From NCBI RefSeq assembly GCF_013363975.1, contig NZ_JABWGN010000009.1:248001-312000 (forward strand): a stretch of DNA of 64,000 bases, read 5' to 3'. The notes beneath the pieces were generated by a model. It had not been told where the DNA came from, searched no databases, and saw only the letters and a list, made by a program, of their open reading frames with translations. A program made the translations under genes and the position numbers. Below are positions 40,329 to 49,413 of this stretch, one piece after another (within the stretch, counting starts at the first letter, position 1; the number at the start of each line of letters is the position of its first letter). The stretch is from Nonomuraea montanisoli. GTDB lineage: Bacteria; Actinomycetota; Actinomycetes; Streptosporangiales; Streptosporangiaceae.

Positions 40329-42068
40329 ATGACCGACACTGCGATGACACATGCGCGCAAGGTGTATCTGCACGGGACGCGGGAGGACCTGCGGGTGCCG
40401 ATGCGGGAGGTGCCGCTCAGCGATGGCGGCGCCGTAGTGCTGTACGACACCTCTGGGCCGTACACCGACCCGGACCACGACGCCGACGTGCGGCGCGGGC
40501 TGCCCGCGCCACGTGCGGCCTGGATCGCCGGCCGCGGCGACACCACCTCGTACACCGGCCGTGCCGTGCGGCCTCAGGACGACGCGCGGCGTTCCGGAGA
40601 CCCGCTGCGGATGGCGGCCGCGTTCCCCGAGCGGTCGCCGCGCCGGGCGAGTGGTTCGGGTGCGGTGACGCAGCGCGCGTACGCGCGGCGTGGCGAGATC
40701 ACTGCGGAGATGGAGTTCGTCGCGCTCCGCGAAGGGGTGGACCCCGAGGTCGTCCGGATCGAGCTGGCGGCGGGCCGGGCGGTGCTGCCCGCCAACGTCA
40801 ACCATCCCGAGCTCGAACCGATGATCATCGGGCGGAAGTTCCTGGTGAAGGTCAACGCCAACATAGGCAATTCAGCGGTGTCGTCCTCGATCGAGGACGA
40901 GGTGGCCAAGATGACATGGGCGACCCGCTGGGGCGCGGACACCGTGATGGATCTGTCGACCGGCCGGGACATCCACACCACCCGGGAATGGATCCTGCGT
41001 AATTCGCCTGTCCCGGTCGGGACGGTGCCGCTCTACCAGGCCGTGGAGAAGGTCGGTGGCGACCCGGCCGAACTGACCTGGGAGGTCTTCCGTGACACCG
41101 TGATCGAACAGGCCGAGCAGGGCGTGGACTACATGACGGTGCACGCGGGCGTGCTGCTGGAGTACGTGCCGCTGACGGCGCGCCGCCGTACCGGCATCGT
41201 GTCGCGGGGCGGTTCGATCATGGCGGCGTGGTGTCTGGCGCATCACCGGGAGAACTTCCTGTACACCCACTTCCGGGAGCTGTGCGAGATCTTCGCAGCG
41301 TACGACGTGACCTGGTCGCTGGGCGACGGGTTGCGGCCCGGATCAATCTCCGACGCCAACGATGAGGCGCAGTTCGCCGAACTGCGCACTCAGGGTGAAC
41401 TGACGCGGATCGCGGCCGAACACGACAACCAGGTGATGAACGAGGGTCCTGGACACGTCCCGATGCACAAGATCAAGGAGAACGTCGACCTGCAGCGGGA
41501 GTGGTGCGACGACGCGCCGTTCTACACGCTCGGGCCGCTGACCACCGATATCGCGCCAGGGTACGACCACATCACCTCGGCGATCGGAGCGGCGATGATC
41601 GGCTGGTACGGCACCGCGATGTTGTGCTACGTCACGCCCAAGGAGCATCTGGGGCTGCCGGACCGCGACGACGTCAAAGCAGGTGTGATCGCCTACAAGA
41701 TCGCCGCGCACGCCGCGGACCTGGCCAAGGGCCATCCGGGCGCGCAGGCGTGGGACGACGCGCTTTCGGACGCGCGGTTCGACTTCCGGTGGGAGGACCA
41801 GTTCAATCTCTCGCTCGACCCCGCGACGGCACGGGCCTTCCATGACGCGACGTTGCCCGCGGCTCCCGCGAAGACCGCGCATTTCTGCTCCATGTGCGGC
41901 CCGCACTTCTGCTCCATGAAGATCACGCGTGACGTCCGGGCATACGCCGCCGAGCGCGGCCTGGACGACGCGCAGGCCCTGGCCGAGGGCATGCGCGAGA
42001 AGGCCGCCGAGTTCAACGCGTCCGGGGGCCGCATTCACCTCCCGATCTCGCGCACCGACCTCACCTGA
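40329..42068 (+). CDS. thiC: Phosphomethylpyrimidine synthase
   Basis: The 579-residue radical-SAM enzyme converts aminoimidazole ribotide to HMP-P, the pyrimidine of thiamine. Conserved segments include NANIGNSAVSSSIEDEVAKM, GADTVMDLSTGRDIH, MTVHAGVLLEYVPL, NEGPGHVPMHKIKEN and the C-terminal cluster site CSMCGPHFC (C520, C523, C528) that binds [4Fe-4S]. The start follows the riboswitch. It is slightly shorter than the E. coli protein, within the actinobacterial range. Confidence 0.97.
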   Translation: MTDTAMTHARKVYLHGTREDLRVPMREVPLSDGGAVVLYDTSGPYTDPDHDADVRRGLPAPRAAWIAGRGDTTSYTGRAVRPQDDARRSGDPLRMAAAFPERSPRRASGSGAVTQRAYARRGEITAEMEFVALREGVDPEVVRIELAAGRAVLPANVNHPELEPMIIGRKFLVKVNANIGNSAVSSSIEDEVAKMTWATRWGADTVMDLSTGRDIHTTREWILRNSPVPVGTVPLYQAVEKVGGDPAELTWEVFRDTVIEQAEQGVDYMTVHAGVLLEYVPLTARRRTGIVSRGGSIMAAWCLAHHRENFLYTHFRELCEIFAAYDVTWSLGDGLRPGSISDANDEAQFAELRTQGELTRIAAEHDNQVMNEGPGHVPMHKIKENVDLQREWCDDAPFYTLGPLTTDIAPGYDHITSAIGAAMIGWYGTAMLCYVTPKEHLGLPDRDDVKAGVIAYKIAAHAADLAKGHPGAQAWDDALSDARFDFRWEDQFNLSLDPATARAFHDATLPAAPAKTAHFCSMCGPHFCSMKITRDVRAYAAERGLDDAQALAEGMREKAAEFNASGGRIHLPISRTDLT

Positions 42069-42091
42069 ACCGATCTCGCCGATGCCCTGCT

Positions 42092-42120
42092 CTCACCGCC
42101 GGCCGTCAGGCGGCGGTGAG
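42092..42120 (+). terminator. Hairpin after thiC
   Basis: CTCACCGCC and GGCGGTGAG form a 9-bp stem with an 11-base loop, 24 bp after the thiC stop. No long T-run follows, as is common for actinomycete terminators. Confidence 0.5.
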
Positions 42121-42401
42121 GTTCAGTCGGGGTGTTCGTCTTCGGCCAGGAGCGGCCATGGGAGTTGATGTGGGTCCGAACGGGGGGGCAGAGTGCACGG
42201 CGGTCCTCGGAGGTGAGACGGTCGGCCCATTCGGGAGCGCGGAGGACGGCTTGCAGGAGCTAGGTGTTGACGTGGACGAGCGCGGACTGGAGCAGGCGCA
42301 GGACGAGCCCGCGGCCAGGTAGGCGAACACCATCGCCTCAGGTCCTCTGTGGTACGCGACAGTGGCGCCCGGCGGGGCGAGGTGGTCGAGGGGACGGTCA
42401 A
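42121..42401 (-). pseudogene. Tn3-family transposase C-terminal remnant
   Basis: A minus-strand reading gives LVLRLLQSALVHVNT, a TAG, then LLQAVLRAPEWADRLTSED, RRALCPPVRTHINSHGRSW, which resembles the C-terminal end of Tn3-type transposases (…NTLLLQ…PEWAD…LTP…RTHIN.YG). A frameshift separates it from DRPLDHLAPPGATVAYHRG upstream. The fragment is non-functional. No 38-bp terminal repeat is visible. Confidence 0.45.
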
Positions 42402-42529
42402 GGTTTGCGCGCGAGGGCGAGCCTGGACTGCTGATGGGTCACGGAGCCAAGGCGTCCGTCCAAACCGAGGAGCTGCTGATCGCGATGACCTATATATTTC
42501 GGGACTTACAGCGTGAAAGTGGGTGGGCC

Positions 42530-43516
42530 ATGCAGCTCGAGCTACGCCATCTGCGGACGCTGTGCGTGATCGCGGACGTCGGAAGCCTCAGCCGTGCCGC
42601 CCCGGCGATCGGCATCTCGCAGCCTGCCCTGACGGGTCAGCTCCATCGGATCGAGGCCGCCCTGGGAGGTCAGGTCTTCCGTCGTGGCCGCCTGGGCGTC
42701 ACCCCGACCCCGTTCGGCATGTTCGTCCTGAGCCGGGCCCGTTCGATCTTGATCAGCTTCGACGAGCTGCTCGGCGGAGCCGAGCCCGAGCCCGCGACCA
42801 CGGGGGTGCGCGTCGGCGGCTATCACACTCCCGTGCTGACCGGGTTGTTGCAACGGCTCTTCGAGATGCCCGGCGCCCGCGTCACCGTTCGCACGGAGTA
42901 CTCGCCGCGCCTGCTGCTGGATCTGCTGGCCTCCCGCCGCCTCGACGTGGCCACCCTGGTCGACTATCCGGGCCACGAGCTGCCGGCCATGGCGACGGTC
43001 GGGACCCGCGTCATCGCCGTCGAGCCGGTCGCGGTCGCCCTTTCCGCCGGGCATCCGCTCGCCGATCGCGACGCGATCCCCCTGTCCGAGCTTGCGGACG
43101 AGGACTGGCTGGTCACGCCTCCGGACGGCGCCGGCTGGCCGGAGTACTTCTACACCGCCTGCCAGGAGGTCGGGTTCGCGCCCCGGGTCCGGCACATGCT
43201 GACCGAGCCCGACATGATCCGCTCGCTCGTCGCTGAAGGGCGGGCGGCCGCCCCCTGTCAGGCGACCCTCAAGCTCGGTCCGGACGTGGTCGTACGCCCG
43301 CTGACCGGCGCCGCGTTGTGGATGCGTCACCTGCTCGCCTGGCGGCTCGGCGGTTCCATCGCCGACCGTGTCGATGAATGGGCCGCTCTGGCCGCCGACG
43401 CGCACCGGGCCGCCGTCGCCGACGTCCCGGGCCTCGCCGGAAGACTGCGCGGCGAGGCCCGGGACCCCCACGACTCCGGCCTGATGGACGGCGCGAATCC
43501 GCCGACGGTGGCCTGA
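42530..43516 (+). CDS. LysR-family regulator (paralogue of the one at 49414)
   Basis: The ATG at 42530 gives 328 residues beginning MQLELRHLRTLCVIADVGSL. The HTH is SRAAPAIGISQPALTGQLHR; the effector domain contains VRVGGYHTPVLTGLLQRLFE, TVRTEYSPRLLLDLLASRRL and DWLVTPPDGAGWPEYFYTAC. The second LysR in the window shares these blocks almost word for word. It precedes the secreted M64 peptidase by 120 bp and may control it. A small hairpin CCCGC-GTTAT-GCGGG at 43567 may end its transcript. Confidence 0.92.
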   Translation: MQLELRHLRTLCVIADVGSLSRAAPAIGISQPALTGQLHRIEAALGGQVFRRGRLGVTPTPFGMFVLSRARSILISFDELLGGAEPEPATTGVRVGGYHTPVLTGLLQRLFEMPGARVTVRTEYSPRLLLDLLASRRLDVATLVDYPGHELPAMATVGTRVIAVEPVAVALSAGHPLADRDAIPLSELADEDWLVTPPDGAGWPEYFYTACQEVGFAPRVRHMLTEPDMIRSLVAEGRAAAPCQATLKLGPDVVVRPLTGAALWMRHLLAWRLGGSIADRVDEWAALAADAHRAAVADVPGLAGRLRGEARDPHDSGLMDGANPPTVA

Positions 43517-43636
43517 CGAGTGGACCGATCCCCATAGCCTGCGGCATGTCCGGCTTTTCCATCACTCCCGCGTTATGCGGGTTCGGGATAGGACCGGCGA
43601 CCGAGATGTCCTGAATGATCCTCTCCGGGAGGACTC

Positions 43637-45385
43637 ATGTTCAGACGCATCGCGGCCGCACTGACGGTCGCCACCATCCCTGTGTCCCTTCTCGTCGCCC
43701 CGGCCCAAGCCGATGAGCCCACGGCTGACGAGCCCCCGGCCGCGACCGTGGTGCCCGTCCAGGTCACCGGCGACCCGGCGAAACGGTTCAATCTGGTGAT
43801 CCTCGGCGACGGCTACACCACCGGGGACATGGCGACCTTCCGGCAGAACGTCGACAGGCACCTCAACGTGCTGTGGAGCATCGAGCCCTACAAGTCGTAC
43901 CGCAGCTACTTCAACGTGTACCGGGTGGAGATCCCCTCGAAGGACTCCGGCGTCAGCTGCGACCCCGGTCCCTCGTCCCCCAAACGCGACACACCCCTTT
44001 CCATGTCGTTCTGGAGCGGCTGCCGCTCCGACGGCGTCCAGCGGCTGCTGCTGATGGACAACGCCGCCGCGGACAAGTACGCCGCCCTGGTCCCGGGCGT
44101 GGTGCCGGCCAACCGACAGATCCTCGCCCTGGCCAACAGCACCATGTACGGCGGGGCCGGGGGCACCTTCGCCACCGCCTCGGGCGGCAACGCGCTGTCC
44201 GCGCTGATCTCCCCCCACGAACTCGGGCATTCCCTGGGCGGCCTGCAGGACGAGTACGACTACTACCGGCGAGGTGTGCCCGGCGGCCCCTACTCCGGAG
44301 AGGAGCCCGACTCGGTCCACCACACGCTGCTCACCGAGCCGCAGATGCTGCAGCAGCGCAAGAAGTGGTGGCGGTGGCTGGGCGAACGCAGCGAGGCCGG
44401 CGGCCGGATCGGCCGTCACGAAGGCGGCATGTACTTCAGCCAGGGCATCTGGCGGCCCAGCCAGCACTCGATCATGAAGTCACTCGGCTATTACTACGAC
44501 CAAGTGGGCCGCGAGGTCATGACCCAGGCCATCAGCCGGAAGACCAGCCTCATCCAGGACGCCACTCCTGCCGGCACCATCGGAGCGGACCGCGTTCTGT
44601 GGGTGGAGACGCTGCATCCGGTCAGCCATCCGCTGCGCGTCTCCTGGACCGTCGACGGCAGGTTCGCCGGCGACGGGCACGACCTCGAACTGCGCCGTCT
44701 TCGCCTCCGCCCGGGCCGCCACACGGTCAGTGTTCGCGTGGACGACCCCACGGACTTCATCCGCGACCCGGACATCCGCGCGTCCTTCGCCCAGACGCGT
44801 TCCTGGACGGTCGACACCTCGATCCGTACGTCCCCCGACACGGCGACACCGGCGTTCACCACCACCACGCCCACCGACCAGCCCGTGGGAGCCGACAGCG
44901 TCATCTACGCCGAGACCACCCACCCCGCCACCCGGGCGCCGCGCATCACCTGGCGGATCAACGGCCGGCCCGTCCACGCCGACCGCGACCTCGAACTGAG
45001 CGACCTGCCTTCGGGCACGCACCTCGTCACCGCCACCGTGGGCTCCACGACCAAGACCTGGACCGTGGACGCCGTCGCGCCGACCGTCACCGTGGAGACG
45101 GCCCAGCCGCCCGCCAAAGACCAGCTCACCTTGAGACTGAACCCCGCCGACGACCGTCCCGGAAACGTGGTCGCCGAATTCCGGGTCGACGGAGACGGCT
45201 GGTACAACTACTACGGCTGGCCGACCGATTCCAACAGCCCCTTCCTGTTCACCAAGGAGGGGACGAACATCGACGGGTTGATCTACGGCAAACTCGCCGC
45301 GGGCCGTCACACCATCGAGTACCGAGCCGTCGACGCCGCCGGAAATCACGCCGAGCCGCGCCGCGTCACCGTCACCCTGGACTGA
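43637..45385 (+). CDS. Secreted M64-family metallopeptidase with C-terminal beta domains
   Basis: The 582-residue precursor has a signal peptide (IAAALTVATIPVSLLVAPAQA). The M64 domain (about 45-300) begins KRFNLVILGDGYT and has the zinc site HELGHSLGGLQDEYD (H194, E195, H198). The C-terminal ~270 residues form two repeats of an Ig-like module (IGADRVLWVETLHPVSHPLR, VGADSVIYAETTHPATRAPR) and a final segment ending AGRHTIEYRAVDAAGNHAEP. M64 enzymes cleave extracellular proteins; the type member cleaves IgA. GGGAGG precedes the start. It is convergent with the M6 peptidase. Confidence 0.92.
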   Translation: MFRRIAAALTVATIPVSLLVAPAQADEPTADEPPAATVVPVQVTGDPAKRFNLVILGDGYTTGDMATFRQNVDRHLNVLWSIEPYKSYRSYFNVYRVEIPSKDSGVSCDPGPSSPKRDTPLSMSFWSGCRSDGVQRLLLMDNAAADKYAALVPGVVPANRQILALANSTMYGGAGGTFATASGGNALSALISPHELGHSLGGLQDEYDYYRRGVPGGPYSGEEPDSVHHTLLTEPQMLQQRKKWWRWLGERSEAGGRIGRHEGGMYFSQGIWRPSQHSIMKSLGYYYDQVGREVMTQAISRKTSLIQDATPAGTIGADRVLWVETLHPVSHPLRVSWTVDGRFAGDGHDLELRRLRLRPGRHTVSVRVDDPTDFIRDPDIRASFAQTRSWTVDTSIRTSPDTATPAFTTTTPTDQPVGADSVIYAETTHPATRAPRITWRINGRPVHADRDLELSDLPSGTHLVTATVGSTTKTWTVDAVAPTVTVETAQPPAKDQLTLRLNPADDRPGNVVAEFRVDGDGWYNYYGWPTDSNSPFLFTKEGTNIDGLIYGKLAAGRHTIEYRAVDAAGNHAEPRRVTVTLD

Positions 45386-45439
45386 TCAAGCAGGCATGGA
45401 TGTATGGCGGGGCTGGTCCCAAGCGCGGTGAGCACGACA

Positions 45440-45476
45440 GAAGGGGCCGTCACGGATGACCTGTCACGGCCCCTTC
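45440..45476. terminator. Bidirectional terminator between peptidase genes
   Basis: GAAGGGGCCGT and ACGGCCCCTTC make an 11-bp stem with a 15-base loop, lying between the convergent M64 (ends 45385) and M6 (ends 45489) genes. Confidence 0.75.
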
Positions 45477-45488
45477 GCCGCGTCCCTT

Positions 45489-48197
45489 CTACTTCTTGGC
45501 CGAGGTGACCTCCACGATCGCTCCCATGTTGCCGGGGAGCGGAGCGACCAGGCGGAGCTGTACGCCCAGCGCCTTTCCTTCGTCACCGGGGTTTCCGGTG
45601 CCGAGCTTGTGCCCGTTGAGCTCCTGTCCGTAGAACTCGCCGGCCGGGGTCCCGTCGGCGTGCACGACCCGGGTCGTGTACGGCTGGCCGCCCGACGACG
45701 GCACGACGACGGACGCCGCCCCGTTGCGGAGCACGGGCTGCCCGTCCCTGATCTCCAGACCGGGGTACCACGTCCTGGCGTCGGTGAAGCGGGTGATCGG
45801 ACTCTGTGCGGGAAGGCTGGTGCAGTAGACGGCCGAGTCCTCCAGGCATTCCCGCTGCGGGTAGGTGCCGAAGAAGGTGAACGCCGCGTTGGAGCTCTGG
45901 ATGCGTGCGGTCATGTTCTTGTGCCAGCCGGGATCGTGCTGGGCGGCCTCTCCGGTACGACGCAGCGGATCGAAATGCGAGTCGAGCACGAGCAGCCGTC
46001 CCTTGGACCCGATCGAGGGAGGGTCGTACCGGTAAGTGTCCACGTCGTTCCACTCGTAGCGCGCGTCGCCGTACGTCACCACCAGGCCCGGCGCGTTGTA
46101 CTTGACGCGTTCGACGTTCTGGATGCCGTCCCGGCTGATCGTGTGGTCGTATCCCCAGGCCAGGCCCTTGTCGAAGCCGTCGGTGTTGCGCCACTCGGCG
46201 AAGTAGTAGTGCCTGGTCCTGGCGACGCCGTCATTGAGCGTCCAGCCCGGCCCCTTGGTGTTCGCGAAGGATTCGGCGACGCCGGTCCAGCCGTTCGCGC
46301 CGCCCTCGACGTCATCGCTCCAGATCGTGGCGCCCGAGGAGGTCAGGGAGAAGTCGTCGGACAGCCAGCCGCGCTCGTTGGTGTTGGCGTCGGTGGCGTA
46401 GCGTAGCCGCAACTGGACGGTCTTGCCCGCGTACGCCGACAGGTCGACGTAGTCGTGCCGCCAGCCGTCGGAAGTGCCGGTCAGGCCGTACTTCTTCTTA
46501 CCGTAGTCGCGCAGCCTCCCGTTGGGGTCGCCGTAGCCGTCGTCGGTCGAGACGAGCTGTCCCGCCTCGTTGTAGATCTTCTGCTCGGTCCAGGTCGCCC
46601 CGCCGTCGGTGGAGATCTCGACGAAGCCGAAGTCCCACTCGTTCTCGATGACGTAGTTGTCCCACATCCACCAGCGCGCGTCCGCGGGGACCTGGATCGT
46701 CCGGCTCAGCCGTACGTCTGCCCAGTTCTGTGTGTTGTCCGACCACCAGGCCCTGGTCCCGCTGTGCGGAGTGGCCAGCGGGAACTCCTTGTCGGGCAGG
46801 TTGACCATGACGCCGTCCCGCGTGAGCCTCGGCGTACGGGATGCCTGCCCGAGCGTCACGTACTGGGTGCGGGAGCCGGGGTTGATCACCTTCGGGTCGG
46901 CCCAGCCGAGGATCCATTTGTCCCACAGGCCCATGTGCGTGGGCATCGACTGGAACAGCACCCCGGTATGCGAGCCGGCCGACATCAGGTCCCAGAAGCC
47001 GACGCTGCTGTCGCTGCTCGGCCCCTGGCTGTCGTAGAGGTCGGGCAGACCCAGGTCGTGGCCGTACTCATGGCCGAAGATGCCGACCCCGGCGTTCTCG
47101 CCCTGCATGATGTAGTTGGAGATCTTGATGTCCGTCCCGGGAATCGGGTAGCCGCCCTGGACGGTGCTGGAGTGCGCCCACAAGGCGAACGTCCCCTGTG
47201 CGCCGCCCCCGGCCAGCTTGTCCTCGCCCGCGTGCACGATGACCAGGTGGTCGATCACGCCGTCGGGTTCGGCGAAGTCGCCGTCGCGGTCGGCGTCGCC
47301 GACGTCCTCGACGTCGTAGTCGGCCCACGGAAAGCTCGGATTCCGGGCGGCGAGGGCGTTGACGGCGTCGACCGGGAGTTGCTGAGCTCCGTTCGGGTAG
47401 CGGGGGTTGCTCGGGTGACCGGCGTTGTCCTGGACGGGTTGTCCGCAGCGGCCGGCGCCGTAATAGGCCTCGGAATGCGGGAGCGTCAGCCAGCCGACGG
47501 CTTCGCCGGTGATCGTGTACGCGCCCTTCGACATCTCCTGGTACAGGCCCTTGAGGCTGCCGGAGACATCGATGCCCTTCTTGCCGTCGCGGGGGTCGGT
47601 GAGGTCGGTACGGATCCGCTGGGTGACACCACGGTCGGAGTAGAGCATGTCGTTGTAGTGCTTGGCGCTGAAGTCCTTCACCCAGTACGTGAAGTTGTCC
47701 TTGCCGCTGGCGGCCGGGTCGGGAAGCCGGTTGTGGACGGGCCCGCCGATCCTGGCTCCGGGGGGCTCGGTGACGCAGTCGTTCTGGTCCCCGGTGGTCT
47801 TCGGATGGCTGTAGCCGGAGAAATCGTCTCCGGCGGTGTCGCTGAACTCCACCAGCAACGTCAGCAGCTTCGCGGTCTTGGTGACCTTCGACTTCTTGTG
47901 GATGAACTCGAACGGGTTCTGCCCGGTGCGCAGCGCCTCGTCCTGCCGTGTGGCCAGCACCCTGGCAGTCACCGGGTTGCCCTCGGTGGTGCCCTTGACG
48001 GGGCGGGGTGTGGCTACGTGCTTGGTGCCGGGCCGCTCCTCGAGGGGGTCGGTGGCGACCAGCGGGTCGTCGTAGTTGAGGTAGTGATCGGCCGGCCGCG
48101 GCTCGTAACGGGCGCCGCTCGGCTGGTCGCCGATGATCCCTCCTCCGACGGTTGTCGCCGCGACGAGCCCGAGGGCGGCTAAGAGATGCTTTGACAC
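45489..48197 (-). CDS. Secreted M6-family peptidase (immune inhibitor A type)
   Basis: The 902-residue protein has a signal peptide (LLAALGLVAATTVGGG), a propeptide region, an M6 catalytic domain with LLTLLVEFSDTAGDDF, WVKDFSAKHYNDMLYSDRG and zinc motif HEYGHDLGLPDLYD (H376, E377, H380), then a MAM/VEG-like beta region (RYATDANTNERGWLSDDFSL) and a C-terminal domain. InhA-type enzymes degrade extracellular proteins and peptides. It sits within a cluster of four secreted metallopeptidases. An inverted repeat GCAAT-N5-ATTGC lies 65 bp upstream. Confidence 0.93.
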   Translation of the reverse strand: MSKHLLAALGLVAATTVGGGIIGDQPSGARYEPRPADHYLNYDDPLVATDPLEERPGTKHVATPRPVKGTTEGNPVTARVLATRQDEALRTGQNPFEFIHKKSKVTKTAKLLTLLVEFSDTAGDDFSGYSHPKTTGDQNDCVTEPPGARIGGPVHNRLPDPAASGKDNFTYWVKDFSAKHYNDMLYSDRGVTQRIRTDLTDPRDGKKGIDVSGSLKGLYQEMSKGAYTITGEAVGWLTLPHSEAYYGAGRCGQPVQDNAGHPSNPRYPNGAQQLPVDAVNALAARNPSFPWADYDVEDVGDADRDGDFAEPDGVIDHLVIVHAGEDKLAGGGAQGTFALWAHSSTVQGGYPIPGTDIKISNYIMQGENAGVGIFGHEYGHDLGLPDLYDSQGPSSDSSVGFWDLMSAGSHTGVLFQSMPTHMGLWDKWILGWADPKVINPGSRTQYVTLGQASRTPRLTRDGVMVNLPDKEFPLATPHSGTRAWWSDNTQNWADVRLSRTIQVPADARWWMWDNYVIENEWDFGFVEISTDGGATWTEQKIYNEAGQLVSTDDGYGDPNGRLRDYGKKKYGLTGTSDGWRHDYVDLSAYAGKTVQLRLRYATDANTNERGWLSDDFSLTSSGATIWSDDVEGGANGWTGVAESFANTKGPGWTLNDGVARTRHYYFAEWRNTDGFDKGLAWGYDHTISRDGIQNVERVKYNAPGLVVTYGDARYEWNDVDTYRYDPPSIGSKGRLLVLDSHFDPLRRTGEAAQHDPGWHKNMTARIQSSNAAFTFFGTYPQRECLEDSAVYCTSLPAQSPITRFTDARTWYPGLEIRDGQPVLRNGAASVVVPSSGGQPYTTRVVHADGTPAGEFYGQELNGHKLGTGNPGDEGKALGVQLRLVAPLPGNMGAIVEVTSAKK

Positions 48198-48259
48198 GGT
48201 GTTCCTCTCAGCTGGGGCGGAGAAATGCCAAGAGGGACGTTAGAAGTCATGGACATGCA

Positions 48260-48276
48260 GTGCAATATCACATTGC
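48260..48276. promoter_or_regulatory. Palindrome between divergent M6 and M64 genes
   Basis: GTGCAATATCACATTGC contains GCAAT and ATTGC arms and resembles the GTGCAATTTTACAC core of the promoters at 50416 and 59637. It lies in the gap between two peptidase genes and may bind the same regulator. Confidence 0.45.
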
Positions 48277-48412
48277 TAACGATGCTCGTGCGCCTTGAAT
48301 CTCGGAGACCGGGCGCGCGCCCATAGTTCGGGAGCTATGGCAAGCGGGATTATCCACGCTGGAGCAAGGCGCCCACGCTTGGGACAAGACCCCCCAGCAC
48401 AAGGAGTCCCCC

Positions 48413-49381
48413 ATGCGCCATGCACTCTGTATGGTGGCGAGCGCGCTGTTGGTCAGTGCGCTGACCGTCAGCCCGGCTCTCGCCGAACCCCGCCCGAACT
48501 CCGCCGGACAGCCGACCGAATGGGTGGAGGTGTTCGCCGAAGACGGGACGATCCAGCAGGTGAAGATCCCCAAGCGTGCACAGCCGCGCACGTCGTTCGC
48601 CGTTCCGCCGCCCGTGAACGTGACCGCGCTCCAGCAGACCGGACCGTCCGCTCAGCGGTTCGACCTGGTCTTCGTGGGCGACGGCTATACCAGTTCCGAA
48701 CTGGGACTCTTCCACGCGCACGCGGCGGAGAAGTGGGCGTTCCTGCAGACGGTGGAGCCGTTCAGGACGTACAAGAACTCCTTCAACGTGTGGATGGTCG
48801 ACGTGATCTCCCCGCAGTCCGGAGTCGACAACGACCCGACCCAGGGCATCTCCCGTAATACCGCCCTCGGGATGGGGTTCTGGTGCGGGGGCACCGAACG
48901 CCTCCTGTGCGTGAACGAGAACGCGGCCCGGGCTTACGCGGCCAACGCCCCACAGGCCGATCAGATCCTCGCCTTAGGCAACTCCACCAAGTACGGAGGA
49001 GCCGGCGGTGGCGTCGCCACGGCCTCGGGCGGCAACACCAGTTCGGGATGGATCGTCGCCCACGAGCTCGGCCACTCGATGGCCGATCTCGCCGACGAAT
49101 ACGACTACCCCTATGGCCGCTACACCGGGGGCGAACCCTACGAACAGAACGTCAGCATCTACCCTGCCGAGACCCAGCGGTACTACCGGCTCAAGTGGTA
49201 CCAGTATCTCGGTCAGCCCACTCCCGACGGCGGTGTGATCGGCACCTACGAGGGCGCCAGGTATTACCTGTACGGCATCTACCGTCCCTCGGAGAACTCC
49301 TTGATGCGCAGCCTGGGGCGCCCGTTCAACACGATCGGGCTCAATGCCATGATCCAGGCCATCCGCGCGAAGACCGGCTGA
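48413..49381 (+). CDS. Secreted M64-family metallopeptidase, short form
   Basis: The 322-residue precursor begins with a signal peptide (MVASALLVSALTVSPALA). The M64 domain has RFDLVFVGDGYTSSELGLFH, LALGNSTKYGGAGGGVATAS and zinc site HELGHSMADLADEYDYPYG (H217, E218, H221). It ends right after the domain, without the beta modules of its paralogue at 43637. It is convergent with the LysR gene at 49414, 32 bp away. Confidence 0.92.
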   Translation: MRHALCMVASALLVSALTVSPALAEPRPNSAGQPTEWVEVFAEDGTIQQVKIPKRAQPRTSFAVPPPVNVTALQQTGPSAQRFDLVFVGDGYTSSELGLFHAHAAEKWAFLQTVEPFRTYKNSFNVWMVDVISPQSGVDNDPTQGISRNTALGMGFWCGGTERLLCVNENAARAYAANAPQADQILALGNSTKYGGAGGGVATASGGNTSSGWIVAHELGHSMADLADEYDYPYGRYTGGEPYEQNVSIYPAETQRYYRLKWYQYLGQPTPDGGVIGTYEGARYYLYGIYRPSENSLMRSLGRPFNTIGLNAMIQAIRAKTG

Positions 49382-49413
49382 TCGAGCCGCTGTCACGACA
49401 GTTCGGCGATCGC

